64,000 nt of DNA from Actinokineospora fastidiosa (GCF_014648415.1 NZ_BMRB01000004.1:124001-188000); one strand, 5' to 3'. Positions 26,878 to 35,481 are shown, numbered from the stretch's first letter. Notes: a model not told the origin generated them from the sequence alone. A program made the numbers and translations.

Positions 26878-27342
26878 TCAGTCCTGAGTGGAGGACGCGA
26901 TGGCCGCGGCGATTCCTTGTCGGTCGTAGCTGCCCGTGGGGAGGGTGGCGCCGTGGGCGTGGCGGACGATGCCGTGGCGGTCGATGAGGACGCTGCCGGA
27001 CTGCTGCATCGCGCCGAAGATCCTCCTGGTCAGCCCGATCAGCTCGTGCGGGCTCCTGTCGCGGCCGGTGAGGACGGGGAACGGGATCGCGTGCCGCGCC
27101 TTCCACCGTGCCGCCCGCTCGCGGTCCTCCGGGACCGCGATAAGGACGCGGACGTTGTCGGCCTCCAGTTCGCCCCGGCGGGCGACGAGGTCGCGCACGT
27201 GCCGGGTGCAGACCGGGCACGACGTCGACCGGACGAAGAAGAGCAGGACCGCGTGGTCGCCCTGGTGATCGGACACGCGGACGGTCTGTCCGTCGGTGTC
27301 CTCCAGCACCATCTCGGGCGCGGGTGAGCCGGTTGTGAGCAT
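26878..27342 (-). CDS. Redoxin/AhpC-TSA-type peroxiredoxin-like protein
   Basis: The 154-residue thioredoxin-fold protein starts GSPAPEMVLEDTDGQTV and has a CPVC motif in FVRSTSCPVCTRHVRDL, like peroxiredoxin-like alkyl hydroperoxide reductases. It probably acts in thiol-based oxidant defence. It lies 27 bases after the sigma-factor gene and is likely co-transcribed with it. Confidence 0.82.
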   Translation of the reverse strand: MLTTGSPAPEMVLEDTDGQTVRVSDHQGDHAVLLFFVRSTSCPVCTRHVRDLVARRGELEADNVRVLIAVPEDRERAARWKARHAIPFPVLTGRDRSPHELIGLTRRIFGAMQQSGSVLIDRHGIVRHAHGATLPTGSYDRQGIAAAIASSTQD

Positions 27343-27369
27343 GGCGAGGTTCCCTTCGGTGGGGGAGTG

Positions 27370-27954
27370 TCAGGCGCTCAGGCCCGCGCGGAGCGCGGCC
27401 CTCGCCCGGTGCAGGTGGGACTTCATCGCCGGGGTGCTCAGGCCGAGCGCCTCGGCGACCGCGCGTCCCGGGTGGCCCAGCACGTCGCGCATGACCAGCA
27501 CGCGGCGCTGGATGTCGGGCAGCGCCCGGATGGCCGCCGCGACGCGCTCGGCCTCCAGGCGCCGGATGGCCTCGTCCTCGGCCGACGCCACCGGGTCGGC
27601 GTCGGTCCCGTCGTGGCGGTCGACCAGCCGCCGGGCGCGGCGCAGGCACTCGTGCCGGACGATCCGGAACATCCAGGAGGCGAGCGCCGCCGTGGCGCGC
27701 AGGGAACCGATCTTGCGGTAGAGGATGATCAGCGCCTCCTGCGCCGCGTCCTCGGCGTCCTGCGGGGACGCGCACAGGTGGTCGGCGAAGCGCCGCACGT
27801 GCGGGTGCGCCCCGTGCACCACCGCGGCGAGCGATTCGAGGTCGCCGCCCTGCGCGGCCGCGATGAGCTGCTCGCTCGCCCAACCCCGGTCGACCACGTC
27901 CACCCCCGCGGCACGCGGCGATCCCGTCGCCCGTGTCCCTCGTAACGTATCCAT
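27370..27954 (-). CDS. ECF-type RNA polymerase sigma factor
   Basis: The 194-residue protein has sigma region 2 (DAEDAAQEALIILYRKI, ALASWMFRIVRHECLRRAR) and region 4 (LPDIQRRVLVMRDVLGHPGRAVAEALGLS...MKSHLHRAR). No anti-sigma gene is adjacent; the partner gene is a redoxin, so control by redox state is possible. It is divergent from the LPMO gene. Confidence 0.9.
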   Translation of the reverse strand: MDTLRGTRATGSPRAAGVDVVDRGWASEQLIAAAQGGDLESLAAVVHGAHPHVRRFADHLCASPQDAEDAAQEALIILYRKIGSLRATAALASWMFRIVRHECLRRARRLVDRHDGTDADPVASAEDEAIRRLEAERVAAAIRALPDIQRRVLVMRDVLGHPGRAVAEALGLSTPAMKSHLHRARAALRAGLSA

Positions 27955-28071
27955 CGGCCATAAGAGGGCCGGGGGCGCGGAAAGGATTCACCGCCGCCGG
28001 TTGGTCGTTCCCGAGGTAGCTCAGTGTTTCGTTGATGTTTCGGTGCGTGACGTATACGCTGAGAACCGCTC

Positions 28072-28085
28072 TGGGAGCGCTCCCG
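28072..28085. promoter_or_regulatory. CebR-like operator before the LPMO gene
   Basis: TGGGAGCGCTCCCG differs by one base from TGGGAGCGCTCCCA, the known binding site of the LacI-family cellobiose repressor CebR in streptomycetes. It lies 40 bases upstream of the LPMO start, in the divergent promoter region. Confidence 0.75.
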
Positions 28086-28125
28086 ATCGTGACCGCTCAC
28101 CCAACCGGAGAATGGAGGCCCATCC

Positions 28126-28788
28126 ATGCGTCTGCGCGGAACCTCGGGGTCCGTCACCAGACGGCGGGGCATCATCGCACTGGCCATCAGCGTGCTGGCC
28201 TGCATGTTCGTCTGGACCACGCCCGCATCGGCGCACGGGACGATCGTCAGTCCCGCCACCCGCGCCTACCAGTGCTGGCAGACCTGGGGAAGTCAGCACA
28301 CGAACCCGGCCATGCAGCAGCAGGACCCCATGTGCTGGCAGGCCTTCCAGGCCAACGCCGACACCATGTGGAACTGGATGAGCGCGCTGCGGGACGGACT
28401 TCGGGGCAACTTCCAGGGGTCGACCCCCGACGGACAGCTCTGCAGCAACGCCCTCTCCCGCAACAACGCCCTGAACACCCCCGGCCGGTGGAAGACCACC
28501 AACGTCGGCAGCAGCTTCTCGATGCGGCTGTACGACCAGGCCAGCCACGGCGCGGACTACTTCAGGGTCTACATCAGCAAGAACGGCTTCAACCCCGCCA
28601 CCCAGCGGCTCGGCTGGGGCAACCTGGACTTCATCACCCAGACCGGCAGGTTCGCCCCCGCCCAGAACATCTCGTTCACCGTCAACACCAACGGCTCCTA
28701 CCGCGGCCACCACATCGTCTTCACGATCTGGCAGGCCTCGCACCTGGACCAGACGTACATGTGGTGCAGTGACGTGAACTTCGGCTAG
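28126..28788 (+). CDS. AA10 lytic polysaccharide monooxygenase, secreted
   Basis: The 220-residue protein has a signal peptide ending ASA-HG at residue 36, so mature His37 forms half of the copper histidine brace. The rest is the AA10 fold (HGTIVSPATR, SHGADYFRVYI, HIVFTIWQASHLDQTYMWCSDV). No carbohydrate-binding module is attached. It cleaves crystalline chitin or cellulose oxidatively outside the cell. The CebR-like box suggests control by cellulose breakdown products. Confidence 0.93.
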   Translation: MRLRGTSGSVTRRRGIIALAISVLACMFVWTTPASAHGTIVSPATRAYQCWQTWGSQHTNPAMQQQDPMCWQAFQANADTMWNWMSALRDGLRGNFQGSTPDGQLCSNALSRNNALNTPGRWKTTNVGSSFSMRLYDQASHGADYFRVYISKNGFNPATQRLGWGNLDFITQTGRFAPAQNISFTVNTNGSYRGHHIVFTIWQASHLDQTYMWCSDVNFG

Positions 28789-28796
28789 CCGCCCTG

Positions 28797-28828
28797 CCCA
28801 GCCCGGCATCCGTCGATGCCGGGCTGGG
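28797..28828. terminator. Hairpin terminator between LPMO and SMR genes
   Basis: A perfect 14-bp stem (28797-28810 and 28815-28828) with loop CGTC follows the LPMO stop and faces the convergent SMR genes. Confidence 0.8.
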
Positions 28829-28834
28829 TCCGGC

Positions 28835-29188
28835 CTAGGTCCGCTTGGGGCTGTCGGCGAGCTTGAGCCACACGACGCCCGCGATGATCACGGCGAGCCA
28901 GAACGCCTTGGCGGGCGTCAGGGTCTCGTCGAGGAGGACGGGGCCGAGCAGCGCCGCGCCGACGGCCCCGATGCCCGCCCAGACGGCGTAGCCGATGCCC
29001 ACATCGATGGTGCGCAGGGCGAGGCTCAGGGCGAAGAGGGTCAGCAGGAAGAAGACGACCGCGACGAGCGACCAGGAGAGCACGGTGAATCCCCGGCTGC
29101 CGCCGACGGCGAGGGCGTAGCCGACCTCGAACGCTCCGGCGAGGAACAGGACGAGCCACGCTCGGGCGCGGTGGGTGCGGTTGGACAT
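28835..29188 (-). CDS. SMR-family multidrug efflux subunit (second of pair)
   Basis: The 117-residue protein has four hydrophobic helices of the small multidrug resistance family, with the membrane Glu in LFLAGAFEVGYALAVG and the AVWAGIGAVGAALLG helix. ATG 29188 follows GAAGGA; ATG 29215, overlapping the upstream stop, is an alternative. The two SMR genes in tandem suggest a paired heterodimeric exporter. Confidence 0.85.
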   Translation of the reverse strand: MSNRTHRARAWLVLFLAGAFEVGYALAVGGSRGFTVLSWSLVAVVFFLLTLFALSLALRTIDVGIGYAVWAGIGAVGAALLGPVLLDETLTPAKAFWLAVIIAGVVWLKLADSPKRT

Positions 29189-29211
29189 GGGGGTTCCTTC
29201 GGTCGGGGTTC

Positions 29212-29532
29212 TCATACCGCGCCGCTGAGCTGGAGGCCGACGACGCCGACGATGACGGCGGCGATGCCGACGAGCTTGCGCCAGCCGAGGCGCTGGTTCA
29301 GCAGGACGGCGCCCAGGACGACGATCCCGACGCCCGCGCCGGAGGTCCAGATCGCGTAGCCGACGCCGACGTCGAAGGTCAGGAGCGCCAGGCTGAGCAG
29401 GTAGGTGGCGATGCCGCCGCTGACGAGCGTGGCCGCGGTCCAGGCGGGCCGGGTGAAGCCCCGGGCCTTGCCCGCGGAGACGGCGACGGCGATCTCGAAG
29501 ACGACGGCGATGCCGAGGTAGAGCCAGTGCAT
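29212..29532 (-). CDS. SMR-family multidrug efflux subunit (first of pair)
   Basis: The 106-residue, four-helix SMR protein begins MHWLYLGIAVVFEIAVAVSA, with the key Glu in helix 1, and has YAIWTSGAGVGIVVLGAVL. ATG 29532 is chosen because AAGGA sits ten bases upstream; ATG 29550 is in frame but poorly supported. It is divergent from a MerR regulator. Confidence 0.85.
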   Translation of the reverse strand: MHWLYLGIAVVFEIAVAVSAGKARGFTRPAWTAATLVSGGIATYLLSLALLTFDVGVGYAIWTSGAGVGIVVLGAVLLNQRLGWRKLVGIAAVIVGVVGLQLSGAV

Positions 29533-29601
29533 GGCGTGGGTGTCCTTCATCGACGGGAGCCCTCGGGTGGCGGAGGGCGCTGCGGTCGATGGTGGAACCT
29601 C

Positions 29602-29611
29602 ACACCGGTGT
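29602..29611. promoter_or_regulatory. MerR-type dyad ACACCGGTGT in the divergent promoter
   Basis: A perfect 10-bp palindrome, extended with one mismatch per arm (TCACACCGGTGTCA), lies between the SMR pair and the MerR gene. TTGAC overlaps it on the minus strand, as expected for a MerR-type elongated promoter driving the exporter. Confidence 0.6.
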
Positions 29612-29654
29612 CAACTGCAAGAATGGAGTCCGCGGAGAGCTTGTGGGAGGTGTC

Positions 29655-30041
29655 ATGCGCATCGGTGAGCTGGCGGAGGCCAGCGGCGTCAGCACCCGGT
29701 CCCTGCGGTACTACGAGGAGCACGGCCTCATCCGCTCCACCCGCACCCCCGGCGGGTGGCGCGACTTCGACGGCTCCATGGTCGAGCGGGTCGTCATGAT
29801 CCAGCACCTGTTCGCCGCGGGGCTGCGCAGCGCCACCATCGCCGAGCTGCTGCCCTGCCTGGACGCCCCGCCGGCGGAGCGCACGGGCGTCATGGAGCGG
29901 CTGCTGGCCCAGGAGATCGCCCGCCTGCAGGCCAAGCGCCGCGACATCGACCGCGAACTCGACACCCTGCGGGCCCTCCGCGAGGAAACGGCCCTGTCCG
30001 GCGAGGTCGGCACGGGGGCTGCGGCGCAGCCTGCGCGCTGA
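29655..30041 (+). CDS. MerR-family regulator
   Basis: The 128-residue protein has the MerR winged helix (MRIGELAEASGVSTRSLRYY) and a C-terminal coiled coil, with no Cys cluster for metals. It is likely the regulator of the divergent SMR pumps, responding to a small molecule. ATG 29655 follows GGGAGG. Confidence 0.88.
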   Translation: MRIGELAEASGVSTRSLRYYEEHGLIRSTRTPGGWRDFDGSMVERVVMIQHLFAAGLRSATIAELLPCLDAPPAERTGVMERLLAQEIARLQAKRRDIDRELDTLRALREETALSGEVGTGAAAQPAR

Positions 30042-30114
30042 TGCCCTCCTGACCTGGGCGAACGCCGTCAGGACAGCTCCGGTGGACGTTTCTCGGAAAA
30101 ATCTTGGGCGGGGA

Positions 30115-30141
30115 TGTCGAGAAGCCGGTCGCGGCTTCGTC
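30115..30141 (+). promoter_or_regulatory. Predicted ECF42 promoter
   Basis: TGTCGA (30115-30120), 17 bases, then CGTC (30138-30141) matches the -35/-10 signature described for ECF42 sigma factors (TGTCGA and CGWC). It lies 50 bases upstream of the DGPF gene, so the sigma factor would drive its own operon. Confidence 0.7.
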
Positions 30142-30190
30142 CCGGGGGTGAAGAGGCCAGAATGGGCCTCACCACACCGAGGAGTACACG

Positions 30191-30598
30191 ATGGCCAAGT
30201 ACCTGCTGCTCAAGCACTACCGGGGCGCGCCCGCGGCGGTCAACGACGTGCCGATGGACCAGTGGACGCCGGAGGAGGTCACCGCGCACATGCAGTACAT
30301 GCGCGACTTCGCCGCCCGGCTGGAGGAGAGCGGGGAGTTCGTCGACGGCCAGGCGCTCTCGCCGGAGGGGACGTTCGTCCGCTACGACGGCGAGGGGCGC
30401 CCGCCGGTCACCGACGGCCCGTTCGCCGAGACCAAGGACCTGATCGCGGGCTGGATGGTGATCGACGTCGACTCCTACGAGCGCGCGGTCGAGCTGGCAG
30501 GCGAGCTGTCCGCGGCCCCGGGCGCGGGCGGGAAGCCGATCCACGAGTGGCTCGAGCTGCGGCCGTTCCTGACCGAGCCCCCGACCATCACGGAGTGA
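30191..30598 (+). CDS. YCII-related DGPF-domain protein
   Basis: The 135-residue protein has the YCII/DGPF fold: MAKYLLLKHYRG, then the signature TDGPFAETKDLIAGW. DGPF proteins are the standard genomic partners of ECF42 sigma factors; their biochemical role is poorly known. Its stop overlaps the sigma-factor start (GTGA). Confidence 0.88.
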   Translation: MAKYLLLKHYRGAPAAVNDVPMDQWTPEEVTAHMQYMRDFAARLEESGEFVDGQALSPEGTFVRYDGEGRPPVTDGPFAETKDLIAGWMVIDVDSYERAVELAGELSAAPGAGGKPIHEWLELRPFLTEPPTITE

Positions 30599-31749
30599 CC
30601 GGAGTGGACGAGGCCCTGCTGCGGACCCTCACCCCCACCGTGATCGGCGTCCTCGTCCGCCGCGGAGCAGACTTCGCGGCGGCCGAGGACGCCGTGCAGG
30701 ACGCGCTGGTGGAGGCCCTGCGCACGTGGGCGGACGACCCGCCGCGCGACCCCAAGGGCTGGCTGGTCACCGTGGCGTGGCGCAAGTTCCTCGACGCCGC
30801 CCGGGCCGACACGTCCCGGCGGCACCGGGAGGTCCGCGTCGACGCCGAGCCCGCGCCCGGCCCGGGCGAGGCGGTGGACGACACGCTGCAGCTGTACTTC
30901 CTGTGCGCGCACCCGTCGTTGACGCCCGCGTCGGCCGTCGCGCTGACGCTGCGCGCGGTGGGCGGGCTGACGACGCGGCAGATCGCGCAGGCGTACCTCG
31001 TGCCCGAGGCGACCATGGCCCAGCGGATCAGCCGGGCCAAGCGGACCGTCTCCGGCGTCCGGTTCACCCGGCCCGGCGACGTCGCCACGGTGCTGCGCGT
31101 GCTGTACCTGGTCTTCAACGAGGGCTACTCCGGCGACGTCGACCTCGCCGCCGAGGCCATCCGCCTCACCCGCGAGCTGGCGGCCAGGATCGACCACGAG
31201 GAGGTAGCGGGCCTGCTGGCGCTCATGCTGCTCCACCACGCCCGCCGCCCGGCCCGGACCGCCGCGGACGGCAGCCTGGTGCCCCTCGCCGAACAGGACC
31301 GAGGGCTCTGGGACACCCGCATGATCGCCGAGGGCGTGGACGTGCTCCAGGCCGCGCTCGCGCGCGACCGGCTGGGCGAGTTCCAGGCCCAGGCCGCCAT
31401 CGCCGCCCTCCACGCCGACGCCCGGACAGCCGAGGAGACCGACTGGGTCCAGATCGTCGAGTGGTACGACGAGTTGGTGCGCATCACCGACAGCCCGGTA
31501 GCCCGCCTCAACCGCGCGGTAGCCGTCGGCGAGGCCGACGGCCCCCGAGCGGGCCTGGCCGCCCTGTCGGCCCTGGACCCCACCCTCCCCCGCTACACCG
31601 CCGTCGCCGCCTACCTCCACGAACGCGACGGCGACCCGACAACCGCCGCCCGCCTCTACGCCGAAGCCGCCCGGGCAGCGACCAACCTCCCGGAGTGCGG
31701 CCACCTCACCCGCCAGGCGGCCCGACTCAACGCGCAATTGCGTGGGTGA
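30595..31749 (+). CDS. ECF42-group RNA polymerase sigma factor with long C-terminal extension
   Basis: The 384-residue protein has sigma regions 2 and 4 in the first ~180 residues (AEDAVQDALVEALRTW, PKGWLVTVAWRKFLD, LTTRQIAQAYLVPEATMAQR) and a ~200-residue C-terminal helical (DUF6596/TPR-like) extension typical of the ECF42 group. Start GTG 30595 is coupled to the DGPF stop; GTG 30604 is an alternative. The C-terminal domain substitutes for an anti-sigma factor in this group. Confidence 0.9.
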   Translation: MTGVDEALLRTLTPTVIGVLVRRGADFAAAEDAVQDALVEALRTWADDPPRDPKGWLVTVAWRKFLDAARADTSRRHREVRVDAEPAPGPGEAVDDTLQLYFLCAHPSLTPASAVALTLRAVGGLTTRQIAQAYLVPEATMAQRISRAKRTVSGVRFTRPGDVATVLRVLYLVFNEGYSGDVDLAAEAIRLTRELAARIDHEEVAGLLALMLLHHARRPARTAADGSLVPLAEQDRGLWDTRMIAEGVDVLQAALARDRLGEFQAQAAIAALHADARTAEETDWVQIVEWYDELVRITDSPVARLNRAVAVGEADGPRAGLAALSALDPTLPRYTAVAAYLHERDGDPTTAARLYAEAARAATNLPECGHLTRQAARLNAQLRG

Positions 31750-32247
31750 GGTTTGAGGGCCCCGGGGGGAGGGTGCTCTGCGCGCGGCCGGGGGTTCTGC
31801 CGACGGCAGCGTGTCTGACTGCGGTCACCCCTGTCGCCGGGCGGGCCGACTCAATGCGCGGTTGGGTGGGTGAGGTTGGTGGCGGCGCGGCTCAACGTGC
31901 GGCTGCGTGGGGGAGTTTGCCGCAGAGCGACCGCTTCCTCGGCAGGACGCGCGGCTGCGTGAGACCGCAGGGCACACCACTGTGGCCCGGGGCGGGAGGT
32001 CATGCGGCCGCTGGGGCTTGATCACCTCGCTCGGCGGGCGCGGCTGCGACTGAAGTCCGCTCTGCGCTCGGGCGACGTCACGCGGATGAGTGGTCGGCCG
32101 AGCGCCATGACCTCATCCGGTGGGCCACCCGGCTGTCTGGTCAGGACGCGACCAGCCTGGCCGAGTGTGGTCACCTCACCCGGCAACGGGTGCGGGCCGC
32201 GGGGTTGTCCGGCCCCGCGGCCCGCATCGTTCACTCGCGTCCGGTGG
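31750..32247 (+). repeat. Decayed partial copies of the ECF42 gene 3' end
   Basis: No gene is visible in this 498-base gap. It contains fragments resembling the last ~60 bases of the sigma gene (Glu-Cys-Gly-His-Leu-Thr-Arg ... Arg-Leu-Asn-Ala-Gln-Leu-Arg-Gly-stop). The clearest are 31816-31877 (through the stop and the following GTGAGGTT), 31888-31913 and 32148-32199 (TSLAECGHLTRQ). Shorter echoes lie near 31946 and 32033. The plus strand is rich in G and T. Confidence 0.6.
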
Positions 32248-32766
32248 TCAGACTCCGAACGCTGGTGGGTAGTGGACCGTGCCCCTGGTGAGGGGGCGGT
32301 CGCACAGGGCCATCGCCATCATGGCCTCGTCGGGCACCTCGAACGGGGCCTTGATCCCGAACCCGGATGCGGGGGTGAAGCCGAACCTCGGGTAGTACTC
32401 GGGGTGGCCCAGGACGACAACCGCGTTCTCGTCCAGGTTCCGGGCGGCGGTCAGGGCTGCTCGGATGGCGGCCGAGCCCGCGCCGGTGCGTTGTGCCGTG
32501 GGGGTCACCGCGCATGGGGCCAGGGCGAGGGCCGGTTCGGCACCGATGTGGCATCGCGTGAGCAGCGCGTAGCCCACCGGGACGTCCGCCGCGTCCGTGG
32601 AGACGATGGACAGGCCATCGATCCACGCCTCCGCGTCGGCGCGCAGGGCGTCGACGATGCCCGCTTCCAGGGCGGTGGGGAAGGCGGCGACGAGGATGGC
32701 GCGGATGGCCGCGATGTCCTCGGGCGTCTCGGCACGGGTGTGCCAGGTATTGCGGTCGTGAGACAA
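32248..32766 (-). CDS. GNAT-family N-acetyltransferase
   Basis: The 172-residue protein has the GNAT fold: CAVTPTAQRTGAGSAAIRAAL is the acetyl-CoA-binding segment, followed by VVLGHPEYYPRFGF, characteristic of YhbS-type members. The target is unknown. The start appears to be TTG 32766 with AAGGGA upstream. Confidence 0.82.
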   Translation of the reverse strand: MSHDRNTWHTRAETPEDIAAIRAILVAAFPTALEAGIVDALRADAEAWIDGLSIVSTDAADVPVGYALLTRCHIGAEPALALAPCAVTPTAQRTGAGSAAIRAALTAARNLDENAVVVLGHPEYYPRFGFTPASGFGIKAPFEVPDEAMMAMALCDRPLTRGTVHYPPAFGV

Positions 32767-32960
32767 CGTGGATCCCTTGGTTCAGGGGACCCCGGCGATC
32801 GCGAAGCGGTGCCCGACAACCGTCATGGCTGGGGCGGAGGTGTCAGACCGGGGTCCGGGACGTGAGGAAGGTCCGATCGCCGTCGCGCGCGGCGACGGCC
32901 TTGGCGGCACTCATCAACTCACCCATTCGGCATCAGATCCGGTCCTGCACGCCGAGATTA

Positions 32961-33521
32961 TCACGGCCGGTGACGCCGGTAATAGCGCGCCACCCGCGTG
33001 CGGTTGCCGCAGCGGGTCGGCGAGCACCAGCGCCTGCGGGGATGCGCGGGCAGGAAGACCATCACGCAGTCGTCGGCCTCGCATCGCTTGAGGCGGCTGA
33101 CCGCCGGGTCGGTGAGCAGGTCGACCGCCGCTTCGGCGAGGCGGGCGGCCAGCCTGACGCCGAGCCTGCCGTCCCGTCGGGACGTCGCGGTGACGCCCGC
33201 GCCGTCCCACGCCAGCTCCCGCACGGCGGGCGCGGCGCGCTGCGCCTCGGTCAGGCCGCGCAGGGCGGCTTTCGGCGGGCGGACGCCGTTCAGCAGCGCA
33301 TGGACGACGGCGTCGATGTGCTCCCGCACGGCGTGCACGGGGCCGAGATCGGCGGCCGTGGGGGCGGCGTTGCCCACATCCGCCTGGAGCGCGGGCTCCC
33401 TGGCCAGCCAGGCGGCCAGCCGGTCCGGGGTGGCGAGCAGGTCGGCGCGGCCGTCCTCGGTGACCGGGCGGGTGTTGACCAGATCCAGCGCCAGGCCCTC
33501 GCCGGTGAGCGGGTCACTCAT
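32961..33521 (-). CDS. CGNR zinc-finger / ABATE-domain regulator
   Basis: The 186-residue protein combines an N-terminal ABATE domain (LALDLVNTRP) with a C-terminal CGNR zinc finger (RCEADDCVMVFLPAHPRRRW, CSPTRCGNRTRVARYYRR; four Cys ligands). Such proteins are putative transcription factors. It is divergent from the hydrolase gene at 33607 and could control it; the 85-base gap between them holds both promoters. Confidence 0.87.
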   Translation of the reverse strand: MSDPLTGEGLALDLVNTRPVTEDGRADLLATPDRLAAWLAREPALQADVGNAAPTAADLGPVHAVREHIDAVVHALLNGVRPPKAALRGLTEAQRAAPAVRELAWDGAGVTATSRRDGRLGVRLAARLAEAAVDLLTDPAVSRLKRCEADDCVMVFLPAHPRRRWCSPTRCGNRTRVARYYRRHRP

Positions 33522-33606
33522 GGCGCTAATGCTATCAGGACCGTTTGACCCGTTAGATCATGTCGCGGTAGAACTAATGCGTCATCGAGCCAAGGAGGCA
33601 TGTGAC

Positions 33607-34467
33607 ATGATCGCTCGCGTCGCCCATCGCCGGGTTGCCGTGGACGGGGTCGAGGTCTTCTACCGGGAGTCCCTTCCGGACAGACCCGACGCGCCGATCC
33701 TGCTGCTGCTGCACGGTTTCCCGTCGGCATCGCACCAGTTCCGCCGCCTCATCGACGCCCTCGGCGCGCGATACCGGCTCGTCGCGCCCGACTACCCCGG
33801 GTTCGGCCACACGAAGGCCCCCGACGGGTTCACCTACTCCTTCGACCGCCTCGCCGACATCGTCGAGGGCTTCGCGGACCGGGTGCTGCCCGGGCGCTTC
33901 GCCGCGTACCTGTTCGACTTCGGCGCGCCCGTCGGCTTCCGGCTCGCGCTGCGCCGACCCGAGCGGATCGCGGGCCTGGTCGTGCAGAACGGCAACGCCT
34001 ACACCGAGGGCCTGTCGCCCGCGGCCCGCGACTTCATCGCCCTCACCCCCGACACCCCCGGCGCCGAGCGGACGATCCTGGACCTGTTCACCCTCGAGGC
34101 CACCCGCGCCCAATACGAGGGCGGCACCGCCGATCCCGAGCTGATCGCGCCGGAGGGGTGGCTGCTCGACCAGTTCTTCCTGGACCAGCCGGGCCGCAAG
34201 CAGGCCCAGCTCGCCCTGGCCTACGACTACCACCGCAACGTCGCCGCCTACCCGGACTGGCAGGCGTGGCTGCGCGAGCACCGCCCGCCGACCCTGATCA
34301 CCTGGGGCGTCAACGACCCGTTCTTCACCGAGGCGGGCGCCAAGGCCTACCTGCGCGACGTCCCGGACAGCGCGCTCCACCTGTTCGACACCGGCCACTT
34401 CGCCCTGGAGGACCACCTGCCCCGGATCGCCCCGCTGATCGCCGACTTCCTGGACGACAACCTGTGA
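33607..34467 (+). CDS. Alpha/beta hydrolase with Asp nucleophile (epoxide hydrolase / haloalkane dehalogenase-like)
   Basis: The 286-residue protein has HGFPSASHQFRRL (oxyanion region), nucleophile turn LFDFGAPVGF with Asp instead of Ser, cap domain and late GHFALEDH (His). The Asp nucleophile separates it from esterases and points to epoxide hydrolase or dehalogenase chemistry. ATG 33607 follows AAGGAGG; ATG 33577 is in frame but lacks a site. Confidence 0.87.
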   Translation: MIARVAHRRVAVDGVEVFYRESLPDRPDAPILLLLHGFPSASHQFRRLIDALGARYRLVAPDYPGFGHTKAPDGFTYSFDRLADIVEGFADRVLPGRFAAYLFDFGAPVGFRLALRRPERIAGLVVQNGNAYTEGLSPAARDFIALTPDTPGAERTILDLFTLEATRAQYEGGTADPELIAPEGWLLDQFFLDQPGRKQAQLALAYDYHRNVAAYPDWQAWLREHRPPTLITWGVNDPFFTEAGAKAYLRDVPDSALHLFDTGHFALEDHLPRIAPLIADFLDDNL

Positions 34468-34477
34468 TCGCCGCTGG

Positions 34478-35395
34478 TCAAACGGAGTCGACGAAATCGC
34501 GCAGGAGCGCGCCGGTCGGGTCGGGGGCCTCGATCATCGGCGTGTGGCCGACGCCTGCGAGGAGTTCGAGGCGTACTTGGGGGACCTGCCGGTAGTCCTC
34601 GGCGGACGACGGCTGCCACCGACGGTCCTCGGCCCCGAAGATCACCAGCGTGGGGAGGGCCACGCGGGTCAGGCGGTCGGGGATGGGGCTCTCGGCCAGG
34701 AAGGCGTCGACGCCCTCGCCGGTCTCGGTGAGGCCGCGGTAGGTCACCCGGCGGACGTCGGCGACGAGCCGGTCCGGGATCGGCACCTCGCGGGTGAACG
34801 CGGTGCTCAGCGCGTCGCGGATCGTGCTGTCGGTGCGGAAGCGCCAGAGGAGTTCGCCCGCCACGGGGGTGGTCAGCAGGCGGGCGGCGACGCTCTCGCC
34901 GAGGAACGCGTCCGCCCGGGGACCGGTGTTGACCAGGGCGATCGCGGACACCAGATCACGCCGCCGCTCGGCCAGCGACGTGGCGACGGCGCCTCCGGTG
35001 GAGTGCCCGACGACGGTCGCGCGGCGCACCCCGAGCCGGTCGAGCGCCATCCCGACCCGGTGGGCCTGCTGCGCGATGCCGTAGCCGTCGGTCGGTTTGG
35101 CCGATCCGCCGTGGCCGAGCAGGTCGAGCCGCACCACGCGGAGGCCGCGCAACGCGGGCAGCACCGGGTCCCACCACGCTGTCGAGCCGCCAAGGCCGTG
35201 CAGGAGCACCACCGTCGGCGCGTCAGCCTGCCCGTCCTCCACGACGTGGATGTCCCCGCCGTCCAGGCGGACGATGTGCTCGCCCTCGGCCTCGGCGGTC
35301 TCCGCGCGCACGGCGATCGTGTTCCACGCGAGGAGGACGGCCAGCCCGCCGACGCTCAGCAGGACGATCCGCCGTCGTTTGGTCGCTTTCCCCAT
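34478..35395 (-). CDS. Membrane-anchored alpha/beta hydrolase
   Basis: The 305-residue protein has an N-terminal helix (RIVLLSVGGLAVLLAW) that looks like an uncleaved anchor. The alpha/beta hydrolase fold follows, with HGLGGSTAWWDP, nucleophile elbow GHSTGGAVA (Ser) and GVGHTPMIEAP (His). Function is not predictable beyond ester or related hydrolysis outside the membrane. It converges on the upstream hydrolase gene, 10 bases apart. Confidence 0.83.
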   Translation of the reverse strand: MGKATKRRRIVLLSVGGLAVLLAWNTIAVRAETAEAEGEHIVRLDGGDIHVVEDGQADAPTVVLLHGLGGSTAWWDPVLPALRGLRVVRLDLLGHGGSAKPTDGYGIAQQAHRVGMALDRLGVRRATVVGHSTGGAVATSLAERRRDLVSAIALVNTGPRADAFLGESVAARLLTTPVAGELLWRFRTDSTIRDALSTAFTREVPIPDRLVADVRRVTYRGLTETGEGVDAFLAESPIPDRLTRVALPTLVIFGAEDRRWQPSSAEDYRQVPQVRLELLAGVGHTPMIEAPDPTGALLRDFVDSV

Positions 35396-35481
35396 GGCTC
35401 CTCTCTCGGTTCGGGTGCGGTCACCCTTCCGGGACGGAGGCGTCGGGGTCTTGGAGAAATGTCCGCTCGTACAGTCGGGGT

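Noticed and set aside
24911-27991. Minus-strand open frame of over 1000 codons
   Set aside because: It runs out of frame through the protease, redoxin and sigma-factor genes. The product is Arg/Gly/Pro-rich and featureless.
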